Of a DNA stretch of 11,657 nt, positions 1-6,862 are shown piece by piece. Made by a program: the position numbers and the translations under genes. Where the stretch lies: positions 1-11,657 of the forward strand of contig DEIM01000071.1 in the NCBI GenBank assembly GCA_002352485.1, written 5' to 3'. This stretch comes from Candidatus Dadabacteria bacterium UBA2774. Lineage in GTDB: Bacteria > Desulfobacterota_D > UBA1144 > Nemesobacterales > UBA2774. Each line of letters begins with the position of its first letter. Positions within the stretch are counted from its first letter, which is position 1. Below the pieces are notes generated by a model. That model saw nothing but the letters and a program-made list of their open reading frames with translations, was not told the origin of the DNA and did no database searches.

Positions 1-48
1 TAATCTTACCAGCTCTTCAATTGCCTGTAGCAATTTTTCAGCTTTCAT
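1..48 (-). CDS. N-terminal 16 codons of an unidentified protein (cut by window edge)
   Basis: Reading leftwards from an ATG at 48-46 gives MKAEKLLQAIEELVRL, still open at base 1. The residues are amphipathic and helix-prone. A purine-rich AAGGGA lies 3 nt upstream of the ATG, and a plausible promoter lies further upstream (84-113), so this looks like a real gene start, divergent from the AlkC gene. Sixteen residues are too few to assign a family. It could still be a chance open frame. Confidence 0.45.
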   Translation of the reverse strand, partial: MKAEKLLQAIEELVRL

Positions 49-83
49 AAGTCCCTTGTTCTGGTAGATATCTAGAAAGTACT

Positions 84-113
84 ATCATAGACTAAAACCA
101 AGCTTAATTACAA
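84..113 (-). promoter_or_regulatory. Putative sigma70-like promoter for the left-edge gene
   Basis: On the minus strand the sequence reads TTGTAA (113-108), an 18-bp spacer, then TATGAT (89-84). The predicted leader to the ATG at 48 is about 30 nt and contains the AAGGGA ribosome-binding site, so this gene would have a conventional leader. The call rests on hexamer matches only. Confidence 0.35.
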
Positions 114-155
114 TGTATATTATGGTTACTTACAATTACACTTGATCTCAATCCT

Positions 156-169
156 CACAAGGGCTTGTG
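156..169. promoter_or_regulatory. Small operator-like dyad upstream of alkC
   Basis: CACAAG-GG-CTTGTG is a 14-bp dyad with six perfect pairs around a GG centre. It lies in the intergenic region between the left-edge gene and the AlkC gene, about 40 bp before the AlkC ATG and just upstream of a weak -10-like TAATGT (180-185). It could bind a dimeric regulator, but a dyad this short can occur by chance. Confidence 0.25.
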
Positions 170-208
170 GTCATAAACCTAATGTGACAGGGATTGCGCG
201 CAGCTGAC

Positions 209-1015
209 ATGTCGGAACATAAGAAGTTTAAATACTATTACGATAAGGCGCTTGCAGAGCTCCTGGCCGGGAAAATCAAAAAGGCTTTACCAAAGTTTAA
301 TGATATAGCATATGTAACAAAAGTTTCAGCATCTCTGGATGATTTGGAGCTTAAAGCGCGCGTGGAAGTATTTACAGACTGCCTGCAAGAATATTTGCCT
401 GAAGATTATGAAAAGGCTGTCTCCGGGCTTCTAAAAATTCTCGGCCCTGAAAACAAAAATGAAACCGGGATGTTTAAAGAAGGGTATTGGCTGATGCCAG
501 TTGCATATTTTATTGAAAAATACGGAACGGAGGATTTTGACACATCAGTAAAAGCAATTGAAGAGGTTACAAAAAGACACACAGGTGAATATGCCGTAAG
601 GCCCTTTATAAGAAAATATCCCAAGAAGATGCTTAAACAAATGAAGAAATGGTCTAAAGATAAAAATTTTCATATAAGGAGGCTTGCGAGTGAGGGTGTA
701 AGACCGAGGCTTCCCTGGTCTAAGCGTTTAGATGAATTTATTGAAGACCCGGCGGCTATAATGCCCATATTGGAGAATCTCAAAGAGGACGAATCGAAAT
801 TCGTACAAAAATCAGTCGCAAACTGTCTGAATGATATACTTAAAGATAATTTTACCGTCGCAATGAGTATCTTGAAAAAATGGGCAAAAAGCGATAATAA
901 GAATACTAAGTGGATTGTAAAGCATGCTTTGAGAAATGAATTTAAGAAAAAGAATACTGAGGCATTAGAGATAATGGATAAATTATTAAAGACGAGTTTG
1001 CTAGGAATAATTTAA
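209..1015 (+). CDS. alkC: AlkC-type DNA alkylation repair glycosylase (HEAT-like repeat)
   Basis: A 268-residue soluble alpha-helical protein of the AlkC/AlkD superfamily, whose members excise N3- and N7-alkylated purines from DNA without flipping the base. Family-typical stretches are HIRRLASEGVRPRLPW (about residues 155-170), KSVANCLNDI (201-210) and KWIVKHALRN (234-243), which fit AlkC better than AlkD. Some AlkC proteins carry an extra C-terminal Ig-like domain. This one stops right after the helical repeats, so it is the short form, with no sign of frameshift downstream. The ATG at 209 is preferred. An in-frame TTG at 194 would add five residues, and neither start has a clear ribosome-binding site. 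It stands alone between divergent and convergent neighbours, with no ada or alkA partner. The subfamily call is from recognition, not alignment. Confidence 0.82.
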   Translation: MSEHKKFKYYYDKALAELLAGKIKKALPKFNDIAYVTKVSASLDDLELKARVEVFTDCLQEYLPEDYEKAVSGLLKILGPENKNETGMFKEGYWLMPVAYFIEKYGTEDFDTSVKAIEEVTKRHTGEYAVRPFIRKYPKKMLKQMKKWSKDKNFHIRRLASEGVRPRLPWSKRLDEFIEDPAAIMPILENLKEDESKFVQKSVANCLNDILKDNFTVAMSILKKWAKSDNKNTKWIVKHALRNEFKKKNTEALEIMDKLLKTSLLGII

Positions 1016-1062
1016 CAACTTAATAAAAGTAAGGCTCATAATTTTTATGCAAGGTCTAGGCA

Positions 1063-2442
1063 TCAGAGTCCGTTAAACTCGGCTAGTAGCTTTCTTTTAA
1101 TTGGATTAATATGTGCTAGATTGGGCAGTGTTGTTACACGCTCTTCGAAAAATCTAATAGACTTTACTTTATTCAATTTAGGGTTATCCAATTTCATTAC
1201 TTCCCATAATGCCATAAATTTATCATCATCACCTTCTCTTATAATCATCCATACCATTCTATAAAAACGAGCATATTGAAATTTATCACTTATAGATCTA
1301 ATAACTTTTTCATCTATTTTTTCAAATTCTCCATTCCCATAACTGGTTTCAATGCTAATGATGCTCGTCTGAGGGGTTGATTTAACATATTGAAATGTGG
1401 GATAACAGGAAAAAAACCAACTATCTACATAGTTGCCAAATCCGGCATACACATTGCCAAATATTAATAATGCACCAACTATCGAAACTATAGTCGTATT
1501 GTATTTAATTCTCGGTATTTCACTTGCTGAATAATTCTCTTCTTTCCCATATAATATTTTGAAATACCATCTGTACAAAAAACTCCAATCAAAAAATATC
1601 ACAAAACAATACCAAAGGCTTTTAAAATTAATTTTCATAAACATGCCAGTCATATTATGAAATAATATTCCTCCTACAACTCCTATATATCGTAGCCTTC
1701 CCATAAAGATTAAAAAGATGAATCCTATTTCGAATAATATAGTCAGTGCGGATGAAATAATAAGAAGATTAGGATATTTATCTATTCTAAAATCAGGCAT
1801 CCATTCGTTTAAATACCAAATGTGATACATATAATATTTAAGATTATTAGTAAATATCCAATCGAGTCCACCATCATGAATTTTCCAAAATCCAGCAAAG
1901 AAATATAAAACTCCAATTATTACCCAAATGATTCTAATTGGTAAACCGTAAACCAGGGAAGGTTTTGGAAGTGTTCTCTTTTTTGTTCTAAAATAATTTA
2001 TCAGTGCATCAACTGACCAAACATCTGAACACCTGCTTACGATCATAATTGTTGCAAATAAAACTAAGTGATGATTGTGATTTACTTTCCCAAAGAAATT
2101 AGGAACGCCTAATAAATAAAATGTGAGAATTGCTGTAATCAGAATTGAATATCTTGTAAATAGTCCAATTATGCTAAATATGCAAGTAATTTTTAGAATA
2201 TAGCTAGACACGAAAAGCCATGTTTTATCAATTTTGAATATGTTTGGAAACCATTCAAATCCTAAAGGTGGCGTCATTAATATTTCAGGTACATCTCCTA
2301 ACCAATACAAACTAGAAAATTTTATTTCTATAAGTATCAGATAAAACAACGCAATCCTGAAGATGGCCAGATTAACTGGATGGGAAGGTTGTAAGAAGAA
2401 TTTCTTTAGTAGCTCTATAAATGAATACTTGTGTAACTTCAT
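1063..2442 (-). CDS. HTTM-domain membrane protein (vitamin K-dependent gamma-carboxylase-like)
   Basis: A 459-residue polytopic membrane protein. Hydrophobic segments lie near residues 25-45, 74-95, 98-113, 125-136, 167-186, 228-252, 278-295 and 315-335, followed by a soluble tail of about 120 residues. HPVNLAIFRI (21-30) near the N-terminus, the histidine-rich VNHNHHLVL (120-128) and AGFWKIHDGGLDWI (183-196) are characteristic of bacterial HTTM proteins, relatives of vitamin K-dependent gamma-glutamyl carboxylase. The bacterial reaction is generally unknown. The ATG at 2442 follows a good promoter with only 5 nt between, so the mRNA is probably leaderless. The gene is visibly more AT-rich than its neighbours, with many AAT, ATT and AAA codons, which suggests horizontal origin or relaxed selection. 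It converges on alkC across a 47-bp gap with no clear terminator. Confidence 0.85.
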   Translation of the reverse strand: MKLHKYSFIELLKKFFLQPSHPVNLAIFRIALFYLILIEIKFSSLYWLGDVPEILMTPPLGFEWFPNIFKIDKTWLFVSSYILKITCIFSIIGLFTRYSILITAILTFYLLGVPNFFGKVNHNHHLVLFATIMIVSRCSDVWSVDALINYFRTKKRTLPKPSLVYGLPIRIIWVIIGVLYFFAGFWKIHDGGLDWIFTNNLKYYMYHIWYLNEWMPDFRIDKYPNLLIISSALTILFEIGFIFLIFMGRLRYIGVVGGILFHNMTGMFMKINFKSLWYCFVIFFDWSFLYRWYFKILYGKEENYSASEIPRIKYNTTIVSIVGALLIFGNVYAGFGNYVDSWFFSCYPTFQYVKSTPQTSIISIETSYGNGEFEKIDEKVIRSISDKFQYARFYRMVWMIIREGDDDKFMALWEVMKLDNPKLNKVKSIRFFEERVTTLPNLAHINPIKRKLLAEFNGL

Positions 2443-2447
2443 AGCTA

Positions 2448-2476
2448 AGTATAAGACTGTTACTGCATCGGATCAA
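2448..2476 (-). promoter_or_regulatory. Promoter of the HTTM gene, leaderless type
   Basis: On the minus strand TTGATC (2476-2471), a 17-bp spacer and TATACT (2453-2448) are followed by only five bases (TAGCT) before the ATG at 2442. Normal promoter geometry puts +1 at or within one or two bases of the ATG, so no ribosome-binding site can be transcribed. Both hexamers and the optimal spacer make this one of the best promoters in the window. Confidence 0.6.
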
Positions 2477-2487
2477 TGACTAAGTGC

Positions 2488-2515
2488 TTGAATTAGTTAT
2501 TCACTCGTCTATTCT
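2488..2515 (+). promoter_or_regulatory. Putative promoter of cofE
   Basis: TTGAAT (2488-2493), a 16-bp spacer and TATTCT (2510-2515) predict +1 at about 2522. That is exactly the first base of an in-frame TTG start candidate and 27 nt before the ATG at 2549. It is divergent from the HTTM promoter, the two -35 boxes being about 11 bp apart. Hexamer matches are moderate. Confidence 0.4.
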
Positions 2516-2548
2516 CTTAGTTTGAGTGAATATCGGGATGAAAGCGAT

Positions 2549-3328
2549 ATGACAAACAGACCTAATTCTATAACACTAATACCGATTGCCGGGATTCCAG
2601 AGATTGGAGTAGGGGACGATTTGGTAAAGATCGTGTCGGATGCTGCCACGGCGGGAGGTCTCACCATTGAGAACAGTGATGTGCTGGTATTCGCTCAGAA
2701 GATAGTATCCAAGTCGGAAGGGCGGATTGTCGATTTAAACGATGTGGAGCCTAGCAATTTTGCCCGGACTCTATCCACAGAAGTCAGCAAAGACCCGAGG
2801 CTAGTTGAGGTAATACTTAGCGAAACCACCAAGATTATCAAAATGGATCAGAGAAAGCCCGAGAAAGGGCGGCTGATCGTGGAGACAAGAGGAGGGGTGA
2901 TATCGGCAAACGCGGGCGTTGACGCTTCCAATGTTACAGGGGGTGATAAAGTGACTCTATTACCCGTAGACTCAGACGAATCGGCCCGCGCCCTGGCAAG
3001 AGGGTTTAAGGAGCGGCTCGGCACAGAAATAGCCATCATTATAACGGATACAGTGGGGAGACCGTGGAGGGACGGGCTTGTGGATATTGCTATAGGCTGC
3101 GCGGGAATAAAAGCGCTTAAGGATTACAGAGGAGAGAAGGATTCAAAAGGATTTGAGCTGAACGCGACCGTTATGGCGATTGCCGATGAGATCGCATCAG
3201 CCGCGGGCCTGCTTATGGAGAAGGCGGACTCTGTGCCCGTTGTAATTGTGCGGGGTTATGAGTTTGAAAAAGGCGGTACGGGAGCAACTGAGCTTATCAG
3301 AGACCCTGAAGAGGATTTATTCCGTTAA
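2549..3328 (+). CDS. cofE: Coenzyme F420-0:L-glutamate ligase, stand-alone CofE
   Basis: A 259-residue cytoplasmic enzyme of the CofE/FbiB ligase family. It adds gamma-linked glutamates to F420-0 using GTP and divalent/monovalent cations, the last stage of coenzyme F420 synthesis. Family landmarks in order: IPIAGIPEIGVGDDL (11-25), AQKIVSKSEGR (49-59), GVISANAGVDASN (116-128), ITDTVGRPWRDG (165-176) and NATVMAIADEIASAAG (205-220). The length matches the archaeal-type single-domain CofE. The C-terminal nitroreductase (FMN) domain of actinobacterial FbiB is absent, so dehydro-F420 reduction would need a separate enzyme. No other F420 gene is visible here. The ATG at 2549 gives the family-typical N-terminus. 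A TTG at 2522, lying exactly at the predicted transcription start, would add nine residues. Assignment is strong; the start is uncertain. Confidence 0.9.
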   Translation: MTNRPNSITLIPIAGIPEIGVGDDLVKIVSDAATAGGLTIENSDVLVFAQKIVSKSEGRIVDLNDVEPSNFARTLSTEVSKDPRLVEVILSETTKIIKMDQRKPEKGRLIVETRGGVISANAGVDASNVTGGDKVTLLPVDSDESARALARGFKERLGTEIAIIITDTVGRPWRDGLVDIAIGCAGIKALKDYRGEKDSKGFELNATVMAIADEIASAAGLLMEKADSVPVVIVRGYEFEKGGTGATELIRDPEEDLFR

Positions 3329-3378
3329 CCGCAACAGCTATTTGATCCTTAATATCTCGACCTGTACCTAATACTTGG

Positions 3379-3387
3379 TGATATAAT
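3379..3387 (+). promoter_or_regulatory. Extended -10 promoter of the TMTC-like gene
   Basis: TGATATAAT is a perfect extended -10 element (TGn plus consensus TATAAT at 3382-3387). No convincing -35 is seen, as is usual for extended -10 promoters. The -10 ends 10 nt before the ATG at 3398, giving a predicted leader of about 4 nt with no ribosome-binding site. Confidence 0.55.
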
Positions 3388-3397
3388 TAGCTTAACA

Positions 3398-5203
3398 ATG
3401 GAAGTTATATCTAACTTAATCAGACGGAGATATCTCTCTGCCCTCTTTATATTCCTATTCTCTTTCGTACTATTCTCTCCTTCACTCAAAAACGAATTTG
3501 TGTGGGATGATGTAGAGGTAATATCGAAGAGCCAGGTTTCTTTTGATGCCTCAAATATTATTAACACTATTATCCCAACGGTGGATATTAATAAAAAGGC
3601 ACGTTACTACCGCCCGGTTGTATATACCTCAATGGTTTCTGACAATGCAACTTGGGGAGTATCACCATTCGGCTTCCATCTAAGTAATTTACTGTTCTTC
3701 TCGGTCTCAGCAGTCCTATTTTATTTCATGATCATCGCTCTTTTAAGGGGATATAAAAAGAGCTACGCCACGCCTGCGGCGTTTGTCTCGGCACTCCTGT
3801 TCACAGTCCACCCCATACACGTGGAATCTGTATCGTGGGTGGCGGGTAGAACAGACGTATTGTGTGGAATGTTCTTTTTTTTGGCTGTTCTGTGCCATGT
3901 TGTTTCGCATAGACGAATGTGGGTCTTAATTCTCACTGTGCTTAGCTTCTCGCTTGCGCTTTTGTCAAAAGAGATCGCAGTCACTTTTTTGGCTATTGTA
4001 CTTGTGTACGATCTTTTGAGCAGGCAGTTGATAAAGAGGAGCAGTATCGTGAGGTATATCCTCTATATTGCTATACTAATTTTATATCTTTATCTGAGGG
4101 GAAGGGCGTTTGTGAATATTTCAGAAGTTGGGGAGGCTGTAATTTCGGGCGTGGCTCCCGAGGTTCAGGGCGGCACTGAGCAAGCTCTTGAAGTATCAAA
4201 AAGCGCAGTTTACTTAGAAGCCCTGAAATCACTCTTTAACTCGACCCTTATATATATCAATAAGCTCATTTTCCCATATAACCAAAACGCTTTTATCTCT
4301 CAGGTGCCAAAAGAGATTTACTATACGGCTAGTGCATGTTTTCTTGCTTTAATACTCGCAGTAGTGAGCATTTGGTCAATAATAAAGAGGGAAAACGTGA
4401 CCGCGTTTAGCATCCTCTGGGTCTTAATTACCTTGAGTCCGTCCCTTATTGTCGTAGTTTATCCTATTGCCTCAACTCCAATGGCTGAACGGTATCTCTT
4501 TATACCCTCAGCCGGGTTCTGCCTGCTTTTGGGCTATCTGCTGATTCGAGTGGGTAGGAGAGTTGAGCTTAGGAAGGTGGCCTGGGCTCTGGGTATTATC
4601 ATCGTAGCGGTATTTTCGTTATTAACAGTACAGAGGCAAAATGTTTGGCAGGACGATTTATCACTGTGGCAGGACGCGACATTGAAATCCCCCTATCATC
4701 CGCTGCCGCATACCAACTACGGGATTGCACTATCAAATATAGCGGCATATGATGAGGCTGTTAAGGAGTATAAGATTGCTCTATTGCCCGAGATGGGAGA
4801 CAGTCCTAGAGGTAAGTCCGTAACCGCTAATAACTTAGGACTGGTGTATATAGAAACTGAGGATTACTCCAAAGCGGAGCGCTGGTTCAATAGAGCGCGG
4901 GAGTTTGACCCGAGTAACGGGAGGACCTATTATCACCTGGGGCTGATATTCTTTATAAAGGGTGAGCTTGGAGGTTCTCAAGACACTTATGATCAGTCGG
5001 AGAAATATCTGAGGCAAGCTCTGAATCATTACTACCATTTCGGGAAGGCGAACCTTCTCCTTGCAAAGATATATCTTAAACAGGGCGACATTGTAAAAGC
5101 AAAAAATGAGGCCGAAATTGCAATCCGGAGCGGACTGCCTGAGATGTTACTCGATCAGGCCCGAGAGATCCTGAAAATAGATAATAAGGGAAGTGGCCAG
5201 TAG
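3398..5203 (+). CDS. TMTC-like GT-C membrane glycosyltransferase with C-terminal TPR repeats
   Basis: A 601-residue integral membrane protein resembling bacterial relatives of the O-mannosyltransferase TMTC family. The first membrane helix (about 12-28) is followed by FVWDD (34-38), the acidic loop expected to hold the GT-C catalytic aspartate. Further family signatures are YYRPVV (70-75), HPIHVESVSWVAGRTD (138-153), LLSKE (188-192) and AERYLFIPSAGF (363-374). Multiple helices continue to about residue 412. The tail holds about four TPR units (about 436-462, 474-505, 507-545, 548-580), probably extracytoplasmic and used to hold acceptor proteins. Donors in this fold class are polyprenyl-phosphate sugars; the sugar and target here are unknown. 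The ATG at 3398 has no ribosome-binding site. The last 57 bp overlap the convergent ubiA gene. Confidence 0.82.
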   Translation: MEVISNLIRRRYLSALFIFLFSFVLFSPSLKNEFVWDDVEVISKSQVSFDASNIINTIIPTVDINKKARYYRPVVYTSMVSDNATWGVSPFGFHLSNLLFFSVSAVLFYFMIIALLRGYKKSYATPAAFVSALLFTVHPIHVESVSWVAGRTDVLCGMFFFLAVLCHVVSHRRMWVLILTVLSFSLALLSKEIAVTFLAIVLVYDLLSRQLIKRSSIVRYILYIAILILYLYLRGRAFVNISEVGEAVISGVAPEVQGGTEQALEVSKSAVYLEALKSLFNSTLIYINKLIFPYNQNAFISQVPKEIYYTASACFLALILAVVSIWSIIKRENVTAFSILWVLITLSPSLIVVVYPIASTPMAERYLFIPSAGFCLLLGYLLIRVGRRVELRKVAWALGIIIVAVFSLLTVQRQNVWQDDLSLWQDATLKSPYHPLPHTNYGIALSNIAAYDEAVKEYKIALLPEMGDSPRGKSVTANNLGLVYIETEDYSKAERWFNRAREFDPSNGRTYYHLGLIFFIKGELGGSQDTYDQSEKYLRQALNHYYHFGKANLLLAKIYLKQGDIVKAKNEAEIAIRSGLPEMLLDQAREILKIDNKGSGQ

Positions 5204-6031
5204 CCATATAGCCACGCATAAAAACAGCCATTTGTCTTTTAAAAGAGCCTCGGTCGGGTCGCCGCTTTTATCTGTTTGTACGAGATACATATAACGAAGG
5301 ATCCCGTAGCAGGCAAACGGGATAGTAATCAAGAATATCTTTGAATCCGAGCCCACGACGTATATCGAATAAGTCACCAGGGCTGAAGTTGCGAAGATGC
5401 TGAGCGCCGTATCCAGAAACTTTTCATTATACTGTGCTAGTACTTCCCTGAACTGTACTCCCTTATTTTTAACCATTGCGAGCTCAAAACGCCTTTTCCC
5501 GAATACAAGCAGCAAGGATAAAAGAAAAGTAGTGAGCAGAAGCCAGCTTGTAACCTCGATCCCTGATGCCAGACCTCCGGCTTCGATCCTGAGCACGAAC
5601 CCGATGGCAATAATAAATGCATCTACAATTACTATTCTTTCAAAATAAAAGGAATAAAGGAGGCTGAGTACAAGATACACTGCGGTAATCAACAAAAATC
5701 CCTTATTTACCCAAAAACTCAAAACAAGCGAAATTACAAGGGTTATGATCGCAAGTACTACCGCTTCTGTAACACCTATTCTACCCGAAGCGAGTGGTCT
5801 CAGCTTTTTCTTTGGGTGAAGCCGGTCGGATTCTATGTCGGAAATATCGTTTGTAACATAAGCGGTAGAGGACGCCAGTGAAAAGGCAATGAAAGCCAAA
5901 ATCATATTTATAACCATTTCGGAGTTTGCAAACAGCACCCCTCCAAAAAAGGGAGGCGCCAGCACGAGCAGGTTCTTCAGCCACTGCTCGGGTCTAAGTA
6001 GGTAAATATAGTCTTTAAGGAGTCTAGGCAT
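5147..6031 (-). CDS. UbiA-family decaprenyl-phosphate phosphoribosyltransferase
   Basis: A 294-residue membrane prenyltransferase of the DPPR-synthase branch (mycobacterial Rv3806c type), which transfers 5-phosphoribose from PRPP to a polyprenyl phosphate. LLRPEQWLKNLLVLAPPFFGG starts near residue 11. The first aspartate-rich motif is NDISDIESDRLHPKKKLRPL (61-80, with N61, D62, D65, D69), whose HPKKK-RP extension is typical of this branch rather than of quinone-synthesis UbiA. A second polar region runs from YSFYFERIVIVDAF (126-139) to R148, and KRRFEL follows at 179-184. About eight helices are expected. The product normally feeds synthesis of polyprenyl-phosphoryl ribose or arabinose; the partner epimerase genes are not in the window. 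The start follows a strong promoter with a 10-nt gap and no ribosome-binding site. Its 3' end overlaps the TMTC-like gene tail to tail. Confidence 0.87.
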   Translation of the reverse strand: MPRLLKDYIYLLRPEQWLKNLLVLAPPFFGGVLFANSEMVINMILAFIAFSLASSTAYVTNDISDIESDRLHPKKKLRPLASGRIGVTEAVVLAIITLVISLVLSFWVNKGFLLITAVYLVLSLLYSFYFERIVIVDAFIIAIGFVLRIEAGGLASGIEVTSWLLLTTFLLSLLLVFGKRRFELAMVKNKGVQFREVLAQYNEKFLDTALSIFATSALVTYSIYVVGSDSKIFLITIPFACYGILRYMYLVQTDKSGDPTEALLKDKWLFLCVAIWLLATSLIIYFQDLSGLIE

Positions 6032-6041
6032 TTAAAATAGC

Positions 6042-6070
6042 ATTCTACAGATTTTTCCGGGATTTAGCAA
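6042..6070 (-). promoter_or_regulatory. Promoter of ubiA, near-leaderless
   Basis: On the minus strand TTGCTA (6070-6065), a 17-bp spacer and TAGAAT (6047-6042) are followed by 10 nt and the ATG at 6031, so the predicted leader is about 3 nt. The -35 box occupies the same bases where the -35 region of the divergent GDPD gene would fall, so the two promoters are back to back and may compete for polymerase. Confidence 0.55.
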
Positions 6071-6088
6071 AGCTTATCGGAATATATG

Positions 6089-6099
6089 TATACTAGTAT
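6089..6099 (+). promoter_or_regulatory. GDPD -10 box overlapped by a perfect 10-bp palindrome
   Basis: TATACT (6089-6094) is a near-consensus -10 that places +1 exactly at the ATG at 6101. The perfect palindrome ATACTAGTAT (6090-6099) lies over the -10 and the predicted start of transcription, where a repressor would block initiation. No good -35 is present at normal spacing; the best is TAGCAA (6065-6070, 18-bp spacer). The operator role is speculative. Confidence 0.4.
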
Positions 6100-6100
6100 T

Positions 6101-6784
6101 ATGCGAAGCAATGAAAGCGATTTTTTTGTGAAGATAGCCCACAGGGGTGCAAGCGCATACGAGCCCGAGAATACTCTTGCTTCTTTTAAAAAAGCCATAG
6201 ATATGAATGCCGATCTGATCGAGTTTGACGTGAGATGCTCTCAGGACTCTCAAATAGTGGTGATACACGACAAAAAGGTCGACCGTACAACCGATGGCTC
6301 GGGGCTGGTCGGGCACAAGACGCTTTCAGAATTAAAGGAGCTGGACGCCGGTAACGGGGAGGAGATACCGACTCTGGACGAAGTGCTTGATCTGTTCCGG
6401 GGTAAAACCCGATTCGCAATCGAGATTAAAGAAAACGGTGTAGAAGATAAGGTTGTAAAGCAAATAAAAAAACACGGTTTAGAAGAGGATAGCTTTGTAA
6501 TATCATTTAAGCCTAACCGTCTCAAATTAATAAAGTATCTTGAGCCTTCTATCCGAACGGGTCTGATATCGTTCTCATCGCTAAACTTTATTAACAATGC
6601 TCTGAACTGCGGTGCGGATGCGGTCGCCCCCTTTCACTGGTTCATTTCGGATAATACAGTCAGGAGCGCGCGCGAAAACGGTCTGCATCTGTTCACATAC
6701 GTCGTAAATGAATCCGTTAAGGCAAAAGAGCTTAAGGATAGGGGCGTACAAGGTATAGTTACGAACAAGCCCGATATTTTATAG
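6101..6784 (+). CDS. Glycerophosphodiester phosphodiesterase (GDPD family)
   Basis: A 227-residue TIM-barrel enzyme, probably cytoplasmic since no signal peptide is seen. It hydrolyses glycerophosphodiesters released from phospholipids to sn-glycerol-3-phosphate and an alcohol. The metal and catalytic set is visible: IAHRGASAYEPENT (12-25; H14, R15, E23), IEFDVR (40-45; E41, D43) and VVIHD (53-57; H56), with FAIEIKE further on. The C-terminal GIVTNKPDIL is the family-typical NKP ending. The length is normal for the compact UgpQ-like form. I place the start at ATG 6101 because a -10 box puts transcription start on that base; another ATG at 6086 would add five residues but would overlap the -10. 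It converges on the EamA gene with 78 bp between and no clear terminator. Confidence 0.9.
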   Translation: MRSNESDFFVKIAHRGASAYEPENTLASFKKAIDMNADLIEFDVRCSQDSQIVVIHDKKVDRTTDGSGLVGHKTLSELKELDAGNGEEIPTLDEVLDLFRGKTRFAIEIKENGVEDKVVKQIKKHGLEEDSFVISFKPNRLKLIKYLEPSIRTGLISFSSLNFINNALNCGADAVAPFHWFISDNTVRSARENGLHLFTYVVNESVKAKELKDRGVQGIVTNKPDIL

Positions 6785-6862
6785 AGTTGCCCTAAGAATT
6801 ATTCTTTCCTATCTATATCCCCCGCATTCATATGATCCAAGATACTGTACTCAGGTGCAGAA

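Noticed and set aside
194..208. TTG at 194 as the AlkC start
   Set aside because: It adds only five residues not expected in the family, and ATG 209 is available; kept as an alternative because neither has a ribosome-binding site.
5397..5648. Plus-strand 83-codon frame within ubiA
   Set aside because: Shadow of ubiA; the conserved aspartate motif and membrane pattern are on the minus strand.
6250..6597. Minus-strand frame of 115 codons inside GDPD
   Set aside because: Antisense shadow of a clear GDPD; composition is not protein-like.
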